Part shown: one piece after another, positions 43,629-53,174 of the stretch
Position numbering within the stretch: position 1 is the first letter of the stretch
How the letters are laid out: every line of letters starts with the position of its first letter
Source: Burkholderiaceae bacterium
Lineage (GTDB): Bacteria > Pseudomonadota > Gammaproteobacteria > Burkholderiales > Burkholderiaceae_C
DNA length: 64,000 nucleotides
Direction of reading: 5' to 3'
Assembly (NCBI GenBank): GCA_026125795.1
Contig: JAHCKM010000005.1
Span: forward strand, 124,001 to 188,000
Notes under the pieces: generated by a model
Databases searched by the model: none
What the model saw: only the letters and a program-made list of their open reading frames with translations
Told to the model about the DNA's origin: nothing
Position numbers and translations under genes: made by a program

Positions 43629-45996
43629 ACAGGTCGAGGATGCTCTTGCGTTCATCCTCGCTGGGCGCTTGCGGCGGCAGTTGATCTTCCATCCCCAAGC
43701 TGGTGACGCCGGCACCGGGACCAAACTCCTCGTACATCCAGTCGCTGCCGTGCAGTGCCACGCCTTCGGGCGGCGGCAGCGAGCGTGGGGGAATGCTCTT
43801 GAGCGCGGTGGCCATGTACTCCATCCACACCGGTAGCGCGAGGCCACCGCCGGTTTCGCGATCGCCCAGTTTGCGAGGCGTGTCGTAGCCGATCCAAACT
43901 ACCGCGACAAGATCAGGCTGATAGCCGGCGAACCACGCGTCCAGCGAATCGTTGGTGGTGCCGGTCTTGCCGGCGATGTCGGGGCGTCGCAGCGCCGTGG
44001 CGCGTGCGGCCGTCCCAGAGCGCGTGACCTCCCGCAGCAACTGGGTCATCATGAAGGCGTTGCGCGCATCGATGGTGCGCACCGACGCGTCCAGGACCTG
44101 TGGCTTGGTTTCCTGCAGCACGCGGCCTTTGGAGTCGGTGACCCGAGCGATCAAGACCGGATTGATGCGGTAGCCACCGTTGGCGAACACGCTGTATGCG
44201 CCCGCCATCTGCAGCGGCGTGACCACTCCGGCGCCGAGCGCCATCGTGAGAAAGGCCGGGTGCTTCTCCGGCTCGAAGCCAAAGCGGGTGACCCAGTCCT
44301 GCGCATAGGCCGGGCCGATAGCCTGCAGGATGCGGATCGACACCATGTTCTTCGACTTGGCGAGCGCCTGCCTGAGCGGCATCGGCCCTTCGAACTTGCC
44401 GTCGAAGTTCTTCGGCTCCCATGGCTGGCTTCCGGTGGCCGTGGCATCGAAGAACAGCGGTGCGTCGTTGATCGTGGTCAACGGCGTGAAACCACGCTCG
44501 AGCGCGGCCGAGTAGATGAAGGGCTTGAAGCTCGAGCCCGGCTGTCGCCACGCTTGCGTCACGTGGTTGAACTTGCTCTTGTCGAAATCGAACCCACCGA
44601 CCATGGCGCGTATCTGCCCGTCGGTGGGCTGCATTGCGACGAACGCGCCCTCCACTTCGGGCTGCTGCGTCAGGCTCCAATCGCCTTTGGGGCCCTTGAC
44701 CACGCGCACCACGGCACCGGGTCGAATGCGGTTCTTCGGCGGCCCACGTTCTGAGAGACCGGAGGCAACCGGCTTGAGGCCGTCGCCGGTGACGGTGATC
44801 GATTCTCCAGATTGCAGCACTGCGACCACACGCTTGGGCGACGCTTCCACCACCACGGCGGCCAGCAGTTCATCGTTGTCCATGTGGTCGGCCAATGCTT
44901 CGGCGATGCGAGCATCGATGTCCTTGGCCTTGGATGGCAGATCAACGTAGGCCTCGGGTCCGCGGTAGACCTGCCGCCGTTCGTAGTCCATCAGACCCTT
45001 GCGCAGCGCTCGGTACGCCACCTCTTGCTCCGTGGCGTTGATTGTCACGTGGACGTTCAGCCCACGCGAATAGGTCTCCTCGCCGTACTGCGCGTAGATC
45101 AGCTGGCGCACGGTCTCGGCCACGTACTGGGCATGGACCTTGGGCTCGACCGCGCTGCGATAGCGCAACGTCTGCTGGCGCGCGGTTTCGGCCTGCTCCA
45201 CGGTGAGGTAGCCGTTCTCCACCATGCGGTCGATGATGTACTGTTGGCGCACCTTGGCGCGGCGCGGGTTGGCAATGGGGTTGTAGGCGGACGGTGCCTT
45301 GGGGAGGCCGGCGAGCATCGCCGCCTCGGCCACCGTGATGTCGTGCAGCGACTTGCCGAAGTAGACCTCGCTGGCCGCTGCGAACCCATAGGCGCGCTGC
45401 CCAAGGTAGATCTGGTTCATATAGATCTCGAGAATCTGCTCCTTGGACAACTGACTTTCGATCTTCAGCGCCAGCAGGATCTCGTAGATCTTTCGAGTGA
45501 ACGTCTTCTCGGTGGATAGGTAGAAGTTGCGCGCGAGCTGCATCGTGATGGTCGACGCGCCCTGACTCTTGAACTCGCTCAGACTGGCGATGCCCGCCCG
45601 CAACACGCCTTTGTAGTCGACGCCGCCGTGCTCGTAAAAGTGCGCGTCCTCGATCGCGAGCACGGCATCCTTCATCACCTTAGGGATCTGCCCGATCGGC
45701 GTGAACTGCCGCCGTTCCTCCCCGAATTCGCCAAGCATCACGCCATCGGCCGAGATCACGCGCAGCGGCAGCTTGGGTCGATAGTCACTGAGACCCGCGA
45801 TGTCGGGCAGGTTTGGGTATGCCACCGACAGAGCGATCGCGACCAAAGTGAGCAGTGTGACGGCGGCCGAGAGCGACAGACCGGCGGCCCAGCCCGCAAC
45901 GCGAAGCAGGTTCCGAGCCCAGCCTGGCCAGCTCTTGAAGGGGTCCCAGCGGGGGCCCGCGGGTGGCGCCGTGTCGGCGCGCGCTGAGTCGCTCAT
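43618..45996 (-). CDS. mrcA: Penicillin-binding protein 1A, bifunctional
   Basis: A 792-residue class A PBP. One membrane helix (about 30-55) is followed by a glycosyltransferase domain (about 75-250) with EDAHFYEHGGVDY and GASTITMQLARNFYL, an OB-like insert, and a transpeptidase domain (about 430-740). The catalytic motifs are SSFKPF, SKN (LAKSKNMVSIRIL) and KTGT (AGKTGTTNDSLDAW). It polymerises and cross-links peptidoglycan. A perfect TATAAT -10 (46011-46016) lies 14 bases upstream. Its position divergent from pilM is the usual arrangement in proteobacteria. Confidence 0.97.
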   Translation of the reverse strand: MSDSARADTAPPAGPRWDPFKSWPGWARNLLRVAGWAAGLSLSAAVTLLTLVAIALSVAYPNLPDIAGLSDYRPKLPLRVISADGVMLGEFGEERRQFTPIGQIPKVMKDAVLAIEDAHFYEHGGVDYKGVLRAGIASLSEFKSQGASTITMQLARNFYLSTEKTFTRKIYEILLALKIESQLSKEQILEIYMNQIYLGQRAYGFAAASEVYFGKSLHDITVAEAAMLAGLPKAPSAYNPIANPRRAKVRQQYIIDRMVENGYLTVEQAETARQQTLRYRSAVEPKVHAQYVAETVRQLIYAQYGEETYSRGLNVHVTINATEQEVAYRALRKGLMDYERRQVYRGPEAYVDLPSKAKDIDARIAEALADHMDNDELLAAVVVEASPKRVVAVLQSGESITVTGDGLKPVASGLSERGPPKNRIRPGAVVRVVKGPKGDWSLTQQPEVEGAFVAMQPTDGQIRAMVGGFDFDKSKFNHVTQAWRQPGSSFKPFIYSAALERGFTPLTTINDAPLFFDATATGSQPWEPKNFDGKFEGPMPLRQALAKSKNMVSIRILQAIGPAYAQDWVTRFGFEPEKHPAFLTMALGAGVVTPLQMAGAYSVFANGGYRINPVLIARVTDSKGRVLQETKPQVLDASVRTIDARNAFMMTQLLREVTRSGTAARATALRRPDIAGKTGTTNDSLDAWFAGYQPDLVAVVWIGYDTPRKLGDRETGGGLALPVWMEYMATALKSIPPRSLPPPEGVALHGSDWMYEEFGPGAGVTSLGMEDQLPPQAPSEDERKSILDLFKR

Positions 45997-46010
45997 GGAA
46001 ATGCCAATTG

Positions 46011-46016
46011 ATTATA
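46011..46016 (-). promoter_or_regulatory. -10 box of mrcA
   Basis: A perfect TATAAT on the minus strand, ending 14 bases before the mrcA start, leaving a leader of about 8 bases with no ribosome binding site. Confidence 0.5.
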
Positions 46017-46181
46017 GGAAGGTGGTCAGAATGAACCCGCCGCCAGCGTGAACTGCTTCTCGCCAGTCACAAACCGGGCATCGGGGTTCCCGTGGCCTAC
46101 TGCGGATTGAGCCGGCCGAAGGCTTGGTCACAAGCGTCGGTCAACCACAACGAGGCGGCAGATGAGTGCGGGAATTTTCCT

Positions 46182-46210
46182 TTGGTGCACATAGGCTTTA
46201 CTGCTAGCAT
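46182..46210 (+). promoter_or_regulatory. Probable promoter of pilMNOPQ
   Basis: TTGGTG (46182-46187) and TAGCAT (46205-46210) are separated by 17 bases, a plausible sigma-70 promoter for the pil operon. An inverted repeat AAGAGTG/CACTCTT (46225-46231 and 46237-46243) lies just downstream, in the expected leader, and might bind a regulator or form a hairpin. Confidence 0.45.
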
Positions 46211-46268
46211 TGAAGTGACTTATTAAGAGTGTGCAGCACTCTTATCTGCGTCTTGGGAGACCCAATTC

Positions 46269-47348
46269 GTGAGCTTTCTTGACCTGCTGTTGGGTCGCAA
46301 GCACCCACCCGTCATCGGTCTGGACATCAGTTCTTCCAGCGCAAAGCTGGTCGAATTGGGCCAGACTTCCGGCGGCGACTTCGTGTTGGAGCGCTTTGCC
46401 TCCGAACCGTTCGAAAAAGGCTGGATCACCGACGGTCAGATCGAAAAATTCGACGAGGTCGCGGATGCGGTGCGCCGCGTCGTGCAAAAGAGCGGCTCCA
46501 AGACCAAGCAGGTCGTGATGGCGATGCCGCAGTCGGCGGTGATCACCAAGAAGATCATGCTGCCCGCTGGCCTGCGCGAAGAAGAACTCGAACTGCAGGT
46601 CGAATCGGAGGCCAACCAGTACATTCCATTCTCGCTCGATGAAGTCAGCCTTGACTTTTGCGTGATCGGACCGAGCGCAACGTCGGTCGGCGATGTCGAG
46701 GTGCTGATCGCGGCTTCGCGCAAAGACCGCGTGCAGGACCGGCAGGGTCTGGCCGAGGCGGCCGGCTTGAAGCCGGTGGTGCTGGACATCGAATCGCACG
46801 CGTCGCGACTGGCCATGAGCCGAGTCATTTCCGCCCTGCCCAACGAAGGCAAGGACGCTCTCGTCGCGCTGTTCGAGATCGGCGCCGACACCACAAGCCT
46901 CAAGGTGCTGCGTGACGACGAGATGCTGTACGACCGCGACCAGGCCTTCGGCGGGTCGCAGCTGACGCAGTTGATCTCGCGCCAGTATGGCTTCTCCTTC
47001 GAGGAAGCCGAAGGCAAGAAGCTGGCCGGTGATCTGCCGGAAGATTATGAGGCTTCGATTCTGGTGCCCTTCGTCGACAGCCTGTCCCAGGAGATCGGAC
47101 GCGCCTTGCAGTACTTCTTCACCAGTACGCCGCACCATAAGGTTCACTACGTGATGCTGTCGGGCGGCACGGCCACGCTGCCAGGGTTGAAGGACAGGGT
47201 GACGGAGTTGACCGGCTTTGCGTCGATGGTGGTCAACCCATTCGACAACATGCGCTTGGGCTCGGGCATTCGTGAGGCCCGGATGCGCCGCGAGGCCGCT
47301 TCTTACCTGACGGCGTGCGGCTTGGCCATGCGGAGGTTCGTCCAGTGA
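46269..47348 (+). CDS. pilM: Type IV pilus assembly protein PilM
   Basis: A 359-residue actin-like cytoplasmic protein. The ATPase-fold phosphate loops are VIGLDISSSSAKLVEL and ALFEIGADTTSLKV, with the C-terminal VMLSGGTATLPGL adenosine motif. It binds the N-terminus of PilN and links the pilus motor to the periplasmic frame. The start is a GTG at 46269. It opens the pilMNOPQ operon and overlaps pilN by four bases. Confidence 0.95.
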   Translation: MSFLDLLLGRKHPPVIGLDISSSSAKLVELGQTSGGDFVLERFASEPFEKGWITDGQIEKFDEVADAVRRVVQKSGSKTKQVVMAMPQSAVITKKIMLPAGLREEELELQVESEANQYIPFSLDEVSLDFCVIGPSATSVGDVEVLIAASRKDRVQDRQGLAEAAGLKPVVLDIESHASRLAMSRVISALPNEGKDALVALFEIGADTTSLKVLRDDEMLYDRDQAFGGSQLTQLISRQYGFSFEEAEGKKLAGDLPEDYEASILVPFVDSLSQEIGRALQYFFTSTPHHKVHYVMLSGGTATLPGLKDRVTELTGFASMVVNPFDNMRLGSGIREARMRREAASYLTACGLAMRRFVQ

Positions 47349-47968
47349 TCCTGATCAACTTACTGCCGCACCGCGAAGAGAAGCGCGCCGCGCGCAAGCG
47401 TGCGTTCTTCGTTGCACTGGGCGTCGCAGCCGTCGTTGGCGCTGTCGTCGTCGGCATCTGGTACTCAGTGTTGCAGCAGCTCACTGCGGCGCAGCAGGCG
47501 CGCAACACGTTCCTCAAGACCGAGATCACCAAGCTTGAGGCGCAGATCAAGGACATTGCCAATCTGCGCAACGAGATCGAAGCGTTGAAGGCGCGCCAGC
47601 GGGCGGTCGAGGATCTGCAGACCAACCGCAACATTCCCGTCTATTTGCTCGATGAGCTGGTGAAGCAGACACCGGAAGGCATCTACCTCAAGGACATCAA
47701 GCAGAACGGTTCGGTGGTGACGATTGCAGGCATCGCCCAAACGAATGAGCGAGTGTCTGAGTTCCTGCGCAACACCCAATACAACTCCAAGTGGCTCGAG
47801 CGGCCCGAGTTGGTGGAGATCAGAGCGGTGAACATGCAAACGGCAAGAAGCGAACAACGGCGCTTGTTCGACTTTTCGATGCGTGTCACGTTGAAGCGTC
47901 CGGCGCCGCCCGCACCGGCAACGCCGAACGCGCCTGTTCCGGCCGCGGCGGCGGCCAAGTCGGCGTAG
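47345..47968 (+). CDS. pilN: Type IV pilus assembly protein PilN
   Basis: A 207-residue bitopic protein. The start ILINLLPHREEKRAARKR is the conserved PilM-binding peptide. One membrane helix follows (about 21-42), then a coiled coil (about 45-95) and a ferredoxin-like domain. It starts with a GTG that overlaps the pilM stop. The C-terminus has an Ala/Pro-rich tail. Confidence 0.94.
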   Translation: MILINLLPHREEKRAARKRAFFVALGVAAVVGAVVVGIWYSVLQQLTAAQQARNTFLKTEITKLEAQIKDIANLRNEIEALKARQRAVEDLQTNRNIPVYLLDELVKQTPEGIYLKDIKQNGSVVTIAGIAQTNERVSEFLRNTQYNSKWLERPELVEIRAVNMQTARSEQRRLFDFSMRVTLKRPAPPAPATPNAPVPAAAAAKSA

Positions 47969-47978
47969 GGAGAAGACC

Positions 47979-48665
47979 ATGGCTGCTCGATCGCGCCAAT
48001 TCGATGTGACGACTTTCCTGGACCACGCGGCGTCACAGTTTCGAGGCCTGAACGCACGAGAACCCGGTCAGTGGCCTGCGCTGCCCAAGCTCGCTACGTG
48101 GGTTGGCGCCGCACTCGCCGTGGTAGTGGCGGGTTGGTTCCTCGTGGTCTCGACCGCTGCCGATGAACTTCAGGCCGAACGCGACCGCGAGCCCGGGCTG
48201 AAAGCCGACTATCGCAACAAGCTGGCGCAAGCGGTGAACCTGACCGAGCTGCGCAGACAGAAGTTGCAGGTGCAGGAATACGTGACTCAGCTCGAGAAGC
48301 AGTTGCCTGGAAAGGCAGAGATGGACGCGTTGCTGTCCGACATCAATCAGGCCGGACTAGGCCGAGGACTGCAGTTCGAGCTGTTTCGTCCTGGGCAAGT
48401 GGAAGTCAAAGAGTACTACGCCGAGTTGCCGATCGCGATCCGCGTAACCGGTCGGTACCACGACATCGGCTCGTTCGCGGCCGATGTGGCAAACCTGTCT
48501 CGGATCGTGACGCTGCACAACTTGAATATTGCTGCCGCTCCAAGAGACACGAGTGGAAATCTCCTGATGGATGCCACTGCCCGGACGTACCGCTACTTGG
48601 ATACCAGCGAGGTCGATGCCCAGCGCAAGGCCGCCGCGGGCAAGACAGCGGGAGCCAAGAAATGA
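47979..48665 (+). CDS. pilO: Type IV pilus assembly protein PilO
   Basis: A 228-residue partner of PilN. One membrane helix (about 43-62), a coiled coil and the conserved LLSDINQAGLGRGLQFELF and EYYAELPIAIRVTGRYHDIG segments identify it. It forms a heterodimer with PilN in the periplasm. GGGAGAAG precedes the start. It overlaps pilP by four bases. Confidence 0.94.
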   Translation: MAARSRQFDVTTFLDHAASQFRGLNAREPGQWPALPKLATWVGAALAVVVAGWFLVVSTAADELQAERDREPGLKADYRNKLAQAVNLTELRRQKLQVQEYVTQLEKQLPGKAEMDALLSDINQAGLGRGLQFELFRPGQVEVKEYYAELPIAIRVTGRYHDIGSFAADVANLSRIVTLHNLNIAAAPRDTSGNLLMDATARTYRYLDTSEVDAQRKAAAGKTAGAKK

Positions 48666-49201
48666 TCGTCTGTCGCCTTTCTCGCTTTCTCTTGATCATT
48701 GGAGTGGCCAGCCTCGCCGTGGGCTGTGGGTCTGAAAGCGAAGAACTTCAAGGTTGGATGGATCAACAACGGCGCGAGGTCAAACCGAGCATCACGCCAC
48801 TTGTTGCGCCGAAGAAGTTCGATCCGGCGCCGTACCAGAGTGCACAAGCGGTCGAGCCTTTCAGCAATCAGAAACTCTCGGTCGCGCTCAAGCAGGAAGC
48901 CAGGCAGCCGAACTCGCTGCTTGCGGCAGAGATCAATCGCCGCAAGGAGCCGCTGGAGTTCTACACGCTGGACGGAATGAACATGGTCGGCAGCGTCACC
49001 AAACAAGGGAAGCCTTTCGCGCTGTTGCGGGTAGACAACCTGCTCTACCAGGTAAAGGTGGGTGATTACCTGGGTCAGAACTACGGGCGCATCCTCAAGA
49101 TCACGGAGACCGAGATCGCGCTGCGCGAGATCGTTCAAGACGCCGCAGGCGAATGGATCGAGCGGCCCAGCACGCTGCAGTTGCAGGAGAAGGCGCGATG
49201 A
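48662..49201 (+). CDS. pilP: Type IV pilus assembly lipoprotein PilP
   Basis: A 179-residue inner-membrane lipoprotein. The lipobox is SLAVGCG, and the C-terminal beta domain contains LEFYTLDGMNMVGSV and LLYQVKVGDYLGQNYGRI, the homology region that binds the secretin PilQ. It bridges PilNO and PilQ. It overlaps pilO and pilQ by four bases each. Confidence 0.94.
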   Translation: MIVCRLSRFLLIIGVASLAVGCGSESEELQGWMDQQRREVKPSITPLVAPKKFDPAPYQSAQAVEPFSNQKLSVALKQEARQPNSLLAAEINRRKEPLEFYTLDGMNMVGSVTKQGKPFALLRVDNLLYQVKVGDYLGQNYGRILKITETEIALREIVQDAAGEWIERPSTLQLQEKAR

Positions 49202-51357
49202 ATCAACGGTGGGAGAACCTCAACATGCAGAAGTGGCGCTTCCGGGCGGCCGCATTCGTCCTGGGGCTTGCGGCCCCGCTGGTCGGCTGGGCGCAGAACA
49301 CGATCCAGGCCATCACGAGCAGCCAGCAGGGCAGCAGCGAGGTTGTGCGTATCGAGCTCAGCGAGCCTCTGGCCGGCGTACCCAATGGCTTCACGGTGCA
49401 GGCACCTCCACGCGTTGCGATTGACCTGCCAGGCATCGGCAACGGCCTCGGTCGGTCGACCGTCGACGTCAATCAGGGCAACTTGCGATCGGTCAACGTG
49501 GCTCAAGCGGGGGACCGCACCCGCTTGGTGTTCAACCTGAAGCAGGCCGCCAACTACAAGGCCGAGCTTCAGGGCAAGGTGCTCGTCGTTGTCCTCGAGG
49601 GTAGCGGCAGTTCAGCACAAGCCGGCACCAGCCCTACAGGGGAACCGGTTCACTTTGCGGCCAGCCAGAACCGTGACCAGCTGCCGCTCAAGGAAATCGA
49701 CTTCCGGCGCGGTCCCGATGGCGCCGGTCGCGTCGTCGTGGGTTTGGCGAACACACAGGTCGGTGTCGACATTCGCCAGCAAGGCCAGAGCCTTGTGGTG
49801 GAGTTCCTGCGGTCGACGCTGCCCGATGCACTGCGCCGCAAACTCGACGTGACCGATTTCGGCACGCCGGTGCAAACCGTGTCGGCGCTGCAGTCGGGTG
49901 ACCGTGTGCGCCTTGTGGTCGAGCCGCGTGGGTCCTGGGAGCACAGTGCCTATCAGACCGACAACCAGTTCGTGCTGGAAGTCCGACCGATGAAGGTCGA
50001 CCCCAACAAGCTGACGCAGGGTCCTGGCTACGCAGGCGAGAAGCTCTCGCTCAACTTCCAGAACATCGAAGTGCGGGCGCTGCTGCAAGTCATCGCCGAC
50101 TTCACCAACTTCAACGTCGTGACCAGCGACACCGTCACCGGCAGCGTGACGCTGCGCCTCAAGGACGTGCCTTGGGACCAGGCGCTCGACATCATCCTGC
50201 AGAGCAAAGGCCTGGGAGTTCGCAAGTCCGGCAATGTGTTGTGGATCGCTCCGAAGGACGAGCTCGCCGCCAAGGAGAAGCTCGAACTCGAGTCGCGCAA
50301 GCAGATCACCGACCTCGAGCCCGTCCGCACGCAATCGTTTCAGCTGAACTACACCAAGGCCGAAGACGTGGCCAAAGGCCTGACCGGCTCCGGACAATCG
50401 GGTGCCGGTGCGCAAGCCACGCGGATCCTGAGCCCGCGCGGCAGCGTGATCTCGGAGAGCCGGACCAATCAGCTCTTCGTTACCGACATCCCCTCCAAGC
50501 TCGAGGAGATCCAAGCGCTGATATCCAAGATCGACATCCCGGTTCGCCAAGTGATGATCGAGGCGCGCATCGTCGAGGCGGACGACAAGTTCGGTCGCTC
50601 GCTCGGCGTGAAGTTGGGCGCTCTTGACCTGAACGCCAACCCGGGCTTCGACATCGGCCGCGGCCGCGTGTCGCTGCCCACTGGCAACTACCTGGGTGTC
50701 GGCGAACAGACCGGCCAGGCCGTCATCACCGGTGGCAGCTACATCCCGAATACGCAGTTCGTGAACCTGCCGGCGAACACCAGCGCGTTGGGCGGCGCGT
50801 CGGCGGGTACGTTTGCGCTGTCCTTGTTCAGCGCGTCGGCCAACCGCTTTCTCAACCTGGAGCTCTCCGCACTCGAAGCCGACGGCAAGGGCAAGATCAT
50901 CTCCAGCCCGCGCGTGATCACTGCCGACCAGATCAAGGCGCTGATCGAGCAAGGCGAAGAACTACCGTATCAAGTGGCGACTTCCAGCGGTGCGACGTCG
51001 ATCCAGTTCCGCAAGGCCAATCTCAAGCTGGAAGTCACGCCGCAGATCACTCCGGAAGGGAACGTGATCCTCGACGTCGACGTCAACAAGGACAGCGTCG
51101 GTCGCAACACCGCCGCGGGCTTCGCGATCGATACCAAGCACGTCAAGACCCAAGTGCTGGTGGAAAACGGTGGTACCGTCGTCATCGGCGGCATCTTCAC
51201 GCAGAACGAACGCGATGAAGTCAACAAGATCCCGCTGCTCGGCGACGTGCCCGTCATCGGCTACCTTTTCAAGAACACCGTTCGTACCGCCAACAAGACC
51301 GAGCTGCTGGTCTTCCTGACCCCACGCATCGTCACCGATCGGACGGCAGCTCGCTGA
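49198..51357 (+). CDS. pilQ: Type IV pilus secretin PilQ
   Basis: A 719-residue outer-membrane secretin. A signal peptide (about 1-33, ending VGWA|QNTIQ) is followed by two AMIN peptidoglycan-binding domains (about 40-270), N0/STN and N1 domains (from LSLNFQNIEVRALLQVIADF) and the secretin domain with VPVIGYLFKNT. It forms the gate through which the pilus passes. The start at 49198 overlaps the pilP stop and matches the signal peptide. Confidence 0.96.
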   Translation: MNQRWENLNMQKWRFRAAAFVLGLAAPLVGWAQNTIQAITSSQQGSSEVVRIELSEPLAGVPNGFTVQAPPRVAIDLPGIGNGLGRSTVDVNQGNLRSVNVAQAGDRTRLVFNLKQAANYKAELQGKVLVVVLEGSGSSAQAGTSPTGEPVHFAASQNRDQLPLKEIDFRRGPDGAGRVVVGLANTQVGVDIRQQGQSLVVEFLRSTLPDALRRKLDVTDFGTPVQTVSALQSGDRVRLVVEPRGSWEHSAYQTDNQFVLEVRPMKVDPNKLTQGPGYAGEKLSLNFQNIEVRALLQVIADFTNFNVVTSDTVTGSVTLRLKDVPWDQALDIILQSKGLGVRKSGNVLWIAPKDELAAKEKLELESRKQITDLEPVRTQSFQLNYTKAEDVAKGLTGSGQSGAGAQATRILSPRGSVISESRTNQLFVTDIPSKLEEIQALISKIDIPVRQVMIEARIVEADDKFGRSLGVKLGALDLNANPGFDIGRGRVSLPTGNYLGVGEQTGQAVITGGSYIPNTQFVNLPANTSALGGASAGTFALSLFSASANRFLNLELSALEADGKGKIISSPRVITADQIKALIEQGEELPYQVATSSGATSIQFRKANLKLEVTPQITPEGNVILDVDVNKDSVGRNTAAGFAIDTKHVKTQVLVENGGTVVIGGIFTQNERDEVNKIPLLGDVPVIGYLFKNTVRTANKTELLVFLTPRIVTDRTAAR

Positions 51358-51432
51358 GCGGCTGTTCCTTCGACCGACAGGGCGCCGTCGCATAGACTGC
51401 GCCCTGATCCATTGGGGAGCCCGTTTTCAGTC

Positions 51433-51999
51433 ATGACCACCATCGTCTTGGTCGGTATGCCGGGAAGCGGAAAATCGACGGTGGGGCGGCAGCTCGCACG
51501 ACGCTTGGGCTGGTCATTTGTGGACTCCGACGCCGAGATCGAGCGGCAGCTCGGTTGTTCCATCCGCAGTCATTTCGAGCAGCACGGCGAAGCCTCGTTT
51601 CGCGACATCGAACAGCAGGTACTTGCCGGCTTGCTGAAACGCGACTCGCACGTGGTCGCCACCGGCGGTGGCGCGGTTCTGCGTGAGGAGAACCGGCAAC
51701 TGATGCAGTCGCTGGGGCAGGTCGTGTATCTGCGCTCGACACCGGAGGAACTGATTCGTCGCTTGCGGCATGACACCAATCGACCTCTGCTGCAGGTACG
51801 CGATCCGATGCGCAAGCTGCGGGAGCTTTTCAGGGACCGCGATCCCCTTTACCGCGATGCCGCTCGATTCGTCATCGAGACCGGCAGGCCGTCGGTCAAG
51901 ATGCTGGCCGGGACCATTCTGATGCAGTTGGAGCTGGCCGGTGTCATCGATCCGTCGCATGTGCCGTCGCCGGTGGCGACGGCACCCACGGAGCATTGA
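51433..51999 (+). CDS. aroK: Shikimate kinase
   Basis: A 188-residue P-loop kinase that phosphorylates shikimate. Walker A is GMPGSGKSTVG, the shikimate-binding Asp is in FVDSDAEIE, GGGAVL supports the substrate site and RPLLQVRDP forms the lid. The gene follows pilQ by 75 bases and precedes aroB, a common proteobacterial order. The upstream GTG at 51412 is in frame but lies before the family start. Confidence 0.96.
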   Translation: MTTIVLVGMPGSGKSTVGRQLARRLGWSFVDSDAEIERQLGCSIRSHFEQHGEASFRDIEQQVLAGLLKRDSHVVATGGGAVLREENRQLMQSLGQVVYLRSTPEELIRRLRHDTNRPLLQVRDPMRKLRELFRDRDPLYRDAARFVIETGRPSVKMLAGTILMQLELAGVIDPSHVPSPVATAPTEH

Positions 52000-52030
52000 G
52001 CGGCCATGATCGTCAGCGGCTGCCCGCCTC

Positions 52031-52036
52031 TACACT
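52031..52036 (+). promoter_or_regulatory. -10 box of aroB
   Basis: TACACT ends six bases before the aroB ATG, so an aroB transcript could be leaderless in addition to read-through from aroK. Confidence 0.4.
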
Positions 52037-52042
52037 GCGGAA

Positions 52043-53164
52043 ATGTCTGATGCCGCTTCCACGGTTCCAATGACAAGTCTTCAACAGCGCACCGTCACGG
52101 TAGCGCTGCGCGAACGCAGCTACAGGATCTTGATCGGTTGCGGACTTCTCGGTTCAGCGGGCGTCTGGAAAGGACTACCTGAGGGCGGCGACGCGGTGAT
52201 CGTCACGAATCCCACCGTCGCCGCGCTCTACCTGCCGCGCTTGCGCGCCGCGCTGGCGACGAGGTACGCGAGGTTGTTGTCTGTCGAACTGCCCGATGGT
52301 GAGGAGCACAAGCACTGGCAGACGTTGAACCTCATCTTCGATGCCCTGCTGAACAATGGCTGTGACCGCCGCACCACTGTCTACGCGTTGGGCGGTGGCG
52401 TAGTCGGCGACATCGCGGGCTTTGCTGCCGCTAGCTTCATGCGGGGTGTGCCCTATGTGCAGGTGCCAACGACCTTGCTCTCGCAGGTCGATTCGTCGGT
52501 CGGTGGCAAGACTGCCATCAATCACCCGCTCGGCAAGAACTTGATCGGTGCTTTCCACCAGCCCCTGCGGGTGGTGTGCGACCTCGACGTACTGACATCG
52601 CTTCCGGACCGTGAGCTGCGCGCGGGCCTGGCCGAGGTGGTCAAGTACGGGGCGATCGCCGACTGGACGTTCTTCGAGTGGATCGAGAGCCATGCGACTG
52701 CGTTGCTGGTGCGGGACGTGGATGCGCTGGCGCATGCGGTTCAGCGCTCGTGCGAGATCAAGGCCGCGGTCGTCGCGCAGGACGAGCGCGAGAGCGATCT
52801 GCGAGCCGTCTTGAACTTCGGCCACACGTTTGGCCATGCGATCGAAGCTGGCTTGGGCTTCGGCAACTGGCTGCACGGCGAGGCCGTGGCTGCGGGCATG
52901 GTGCTCGGCGCGGCGCTATCTGTGAAGCTCGGCTTGATCGACCCGGCCGTGTCCGAACGACTGGTAGCTCTGCTGTCGAAACTCGGGCTGCCGACCAAGG
53001 TCCCCGCCTTGGGAGCCGATCGATATCTCTCGTTGATGCGGCTGGACAAGAAGGCCGTCAGTCGTGAGATCCGCTTCGTCGTGCTGACTGGAAGGGGGGA
53101 AGCGGCGCTGCGGCCCGCACCTGATGCGGTGGTGCGCGAAGTGATCGAGATGCACGTCGCCTGA
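52043..53164 (+). CDS. aroB: 3-dehydroquinate synthase
   Basis: A 373-residue NAD- and metal-dependent enzyme of the shikimate pathway. [40 protein letters not shown] and [12 protein letters not shown] supply NAD binding, catalytic lysines and zinc histidines. The length is normal. An internal Met at residue 10 is another possible start. It lies ten bases before the RAYT-like gene. Confidence 0.97.
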   Translation: MSDAASTVPMTSLQQRTVTVALRERSYRILIGCGLLGSAGVWKGLPEGGDAVIVTNPTVAALYLPRLRAALATRYARLLSVELPDGEEHKHWQTLNLIFDALLNNGCDRRTTVYALGGGVVGDIAGFAAASFMRGVPYVQVPTTLLSQVDSSVGGKTAINHPLGKNLIGAFHQPLRVVCDLDVLTSLPDRELRAGLAEVVKYGAIADWTFFEWIESHATALLVRDVDALAHAVQRSCEIKAAVVAQDERESDLRAVLNFGHTFGHAIEAGLGFGNWLHGEAVAAGMVLGAALSVKLGLIDPAVSERLVALLSKLGLPTKVPALGADRYLSLMRLDKKAVSREIRFVVLTGRGEAALRPAPDAVVREVIEMHVA

Positions 53165-53174
53165 CGCCTTCGCC

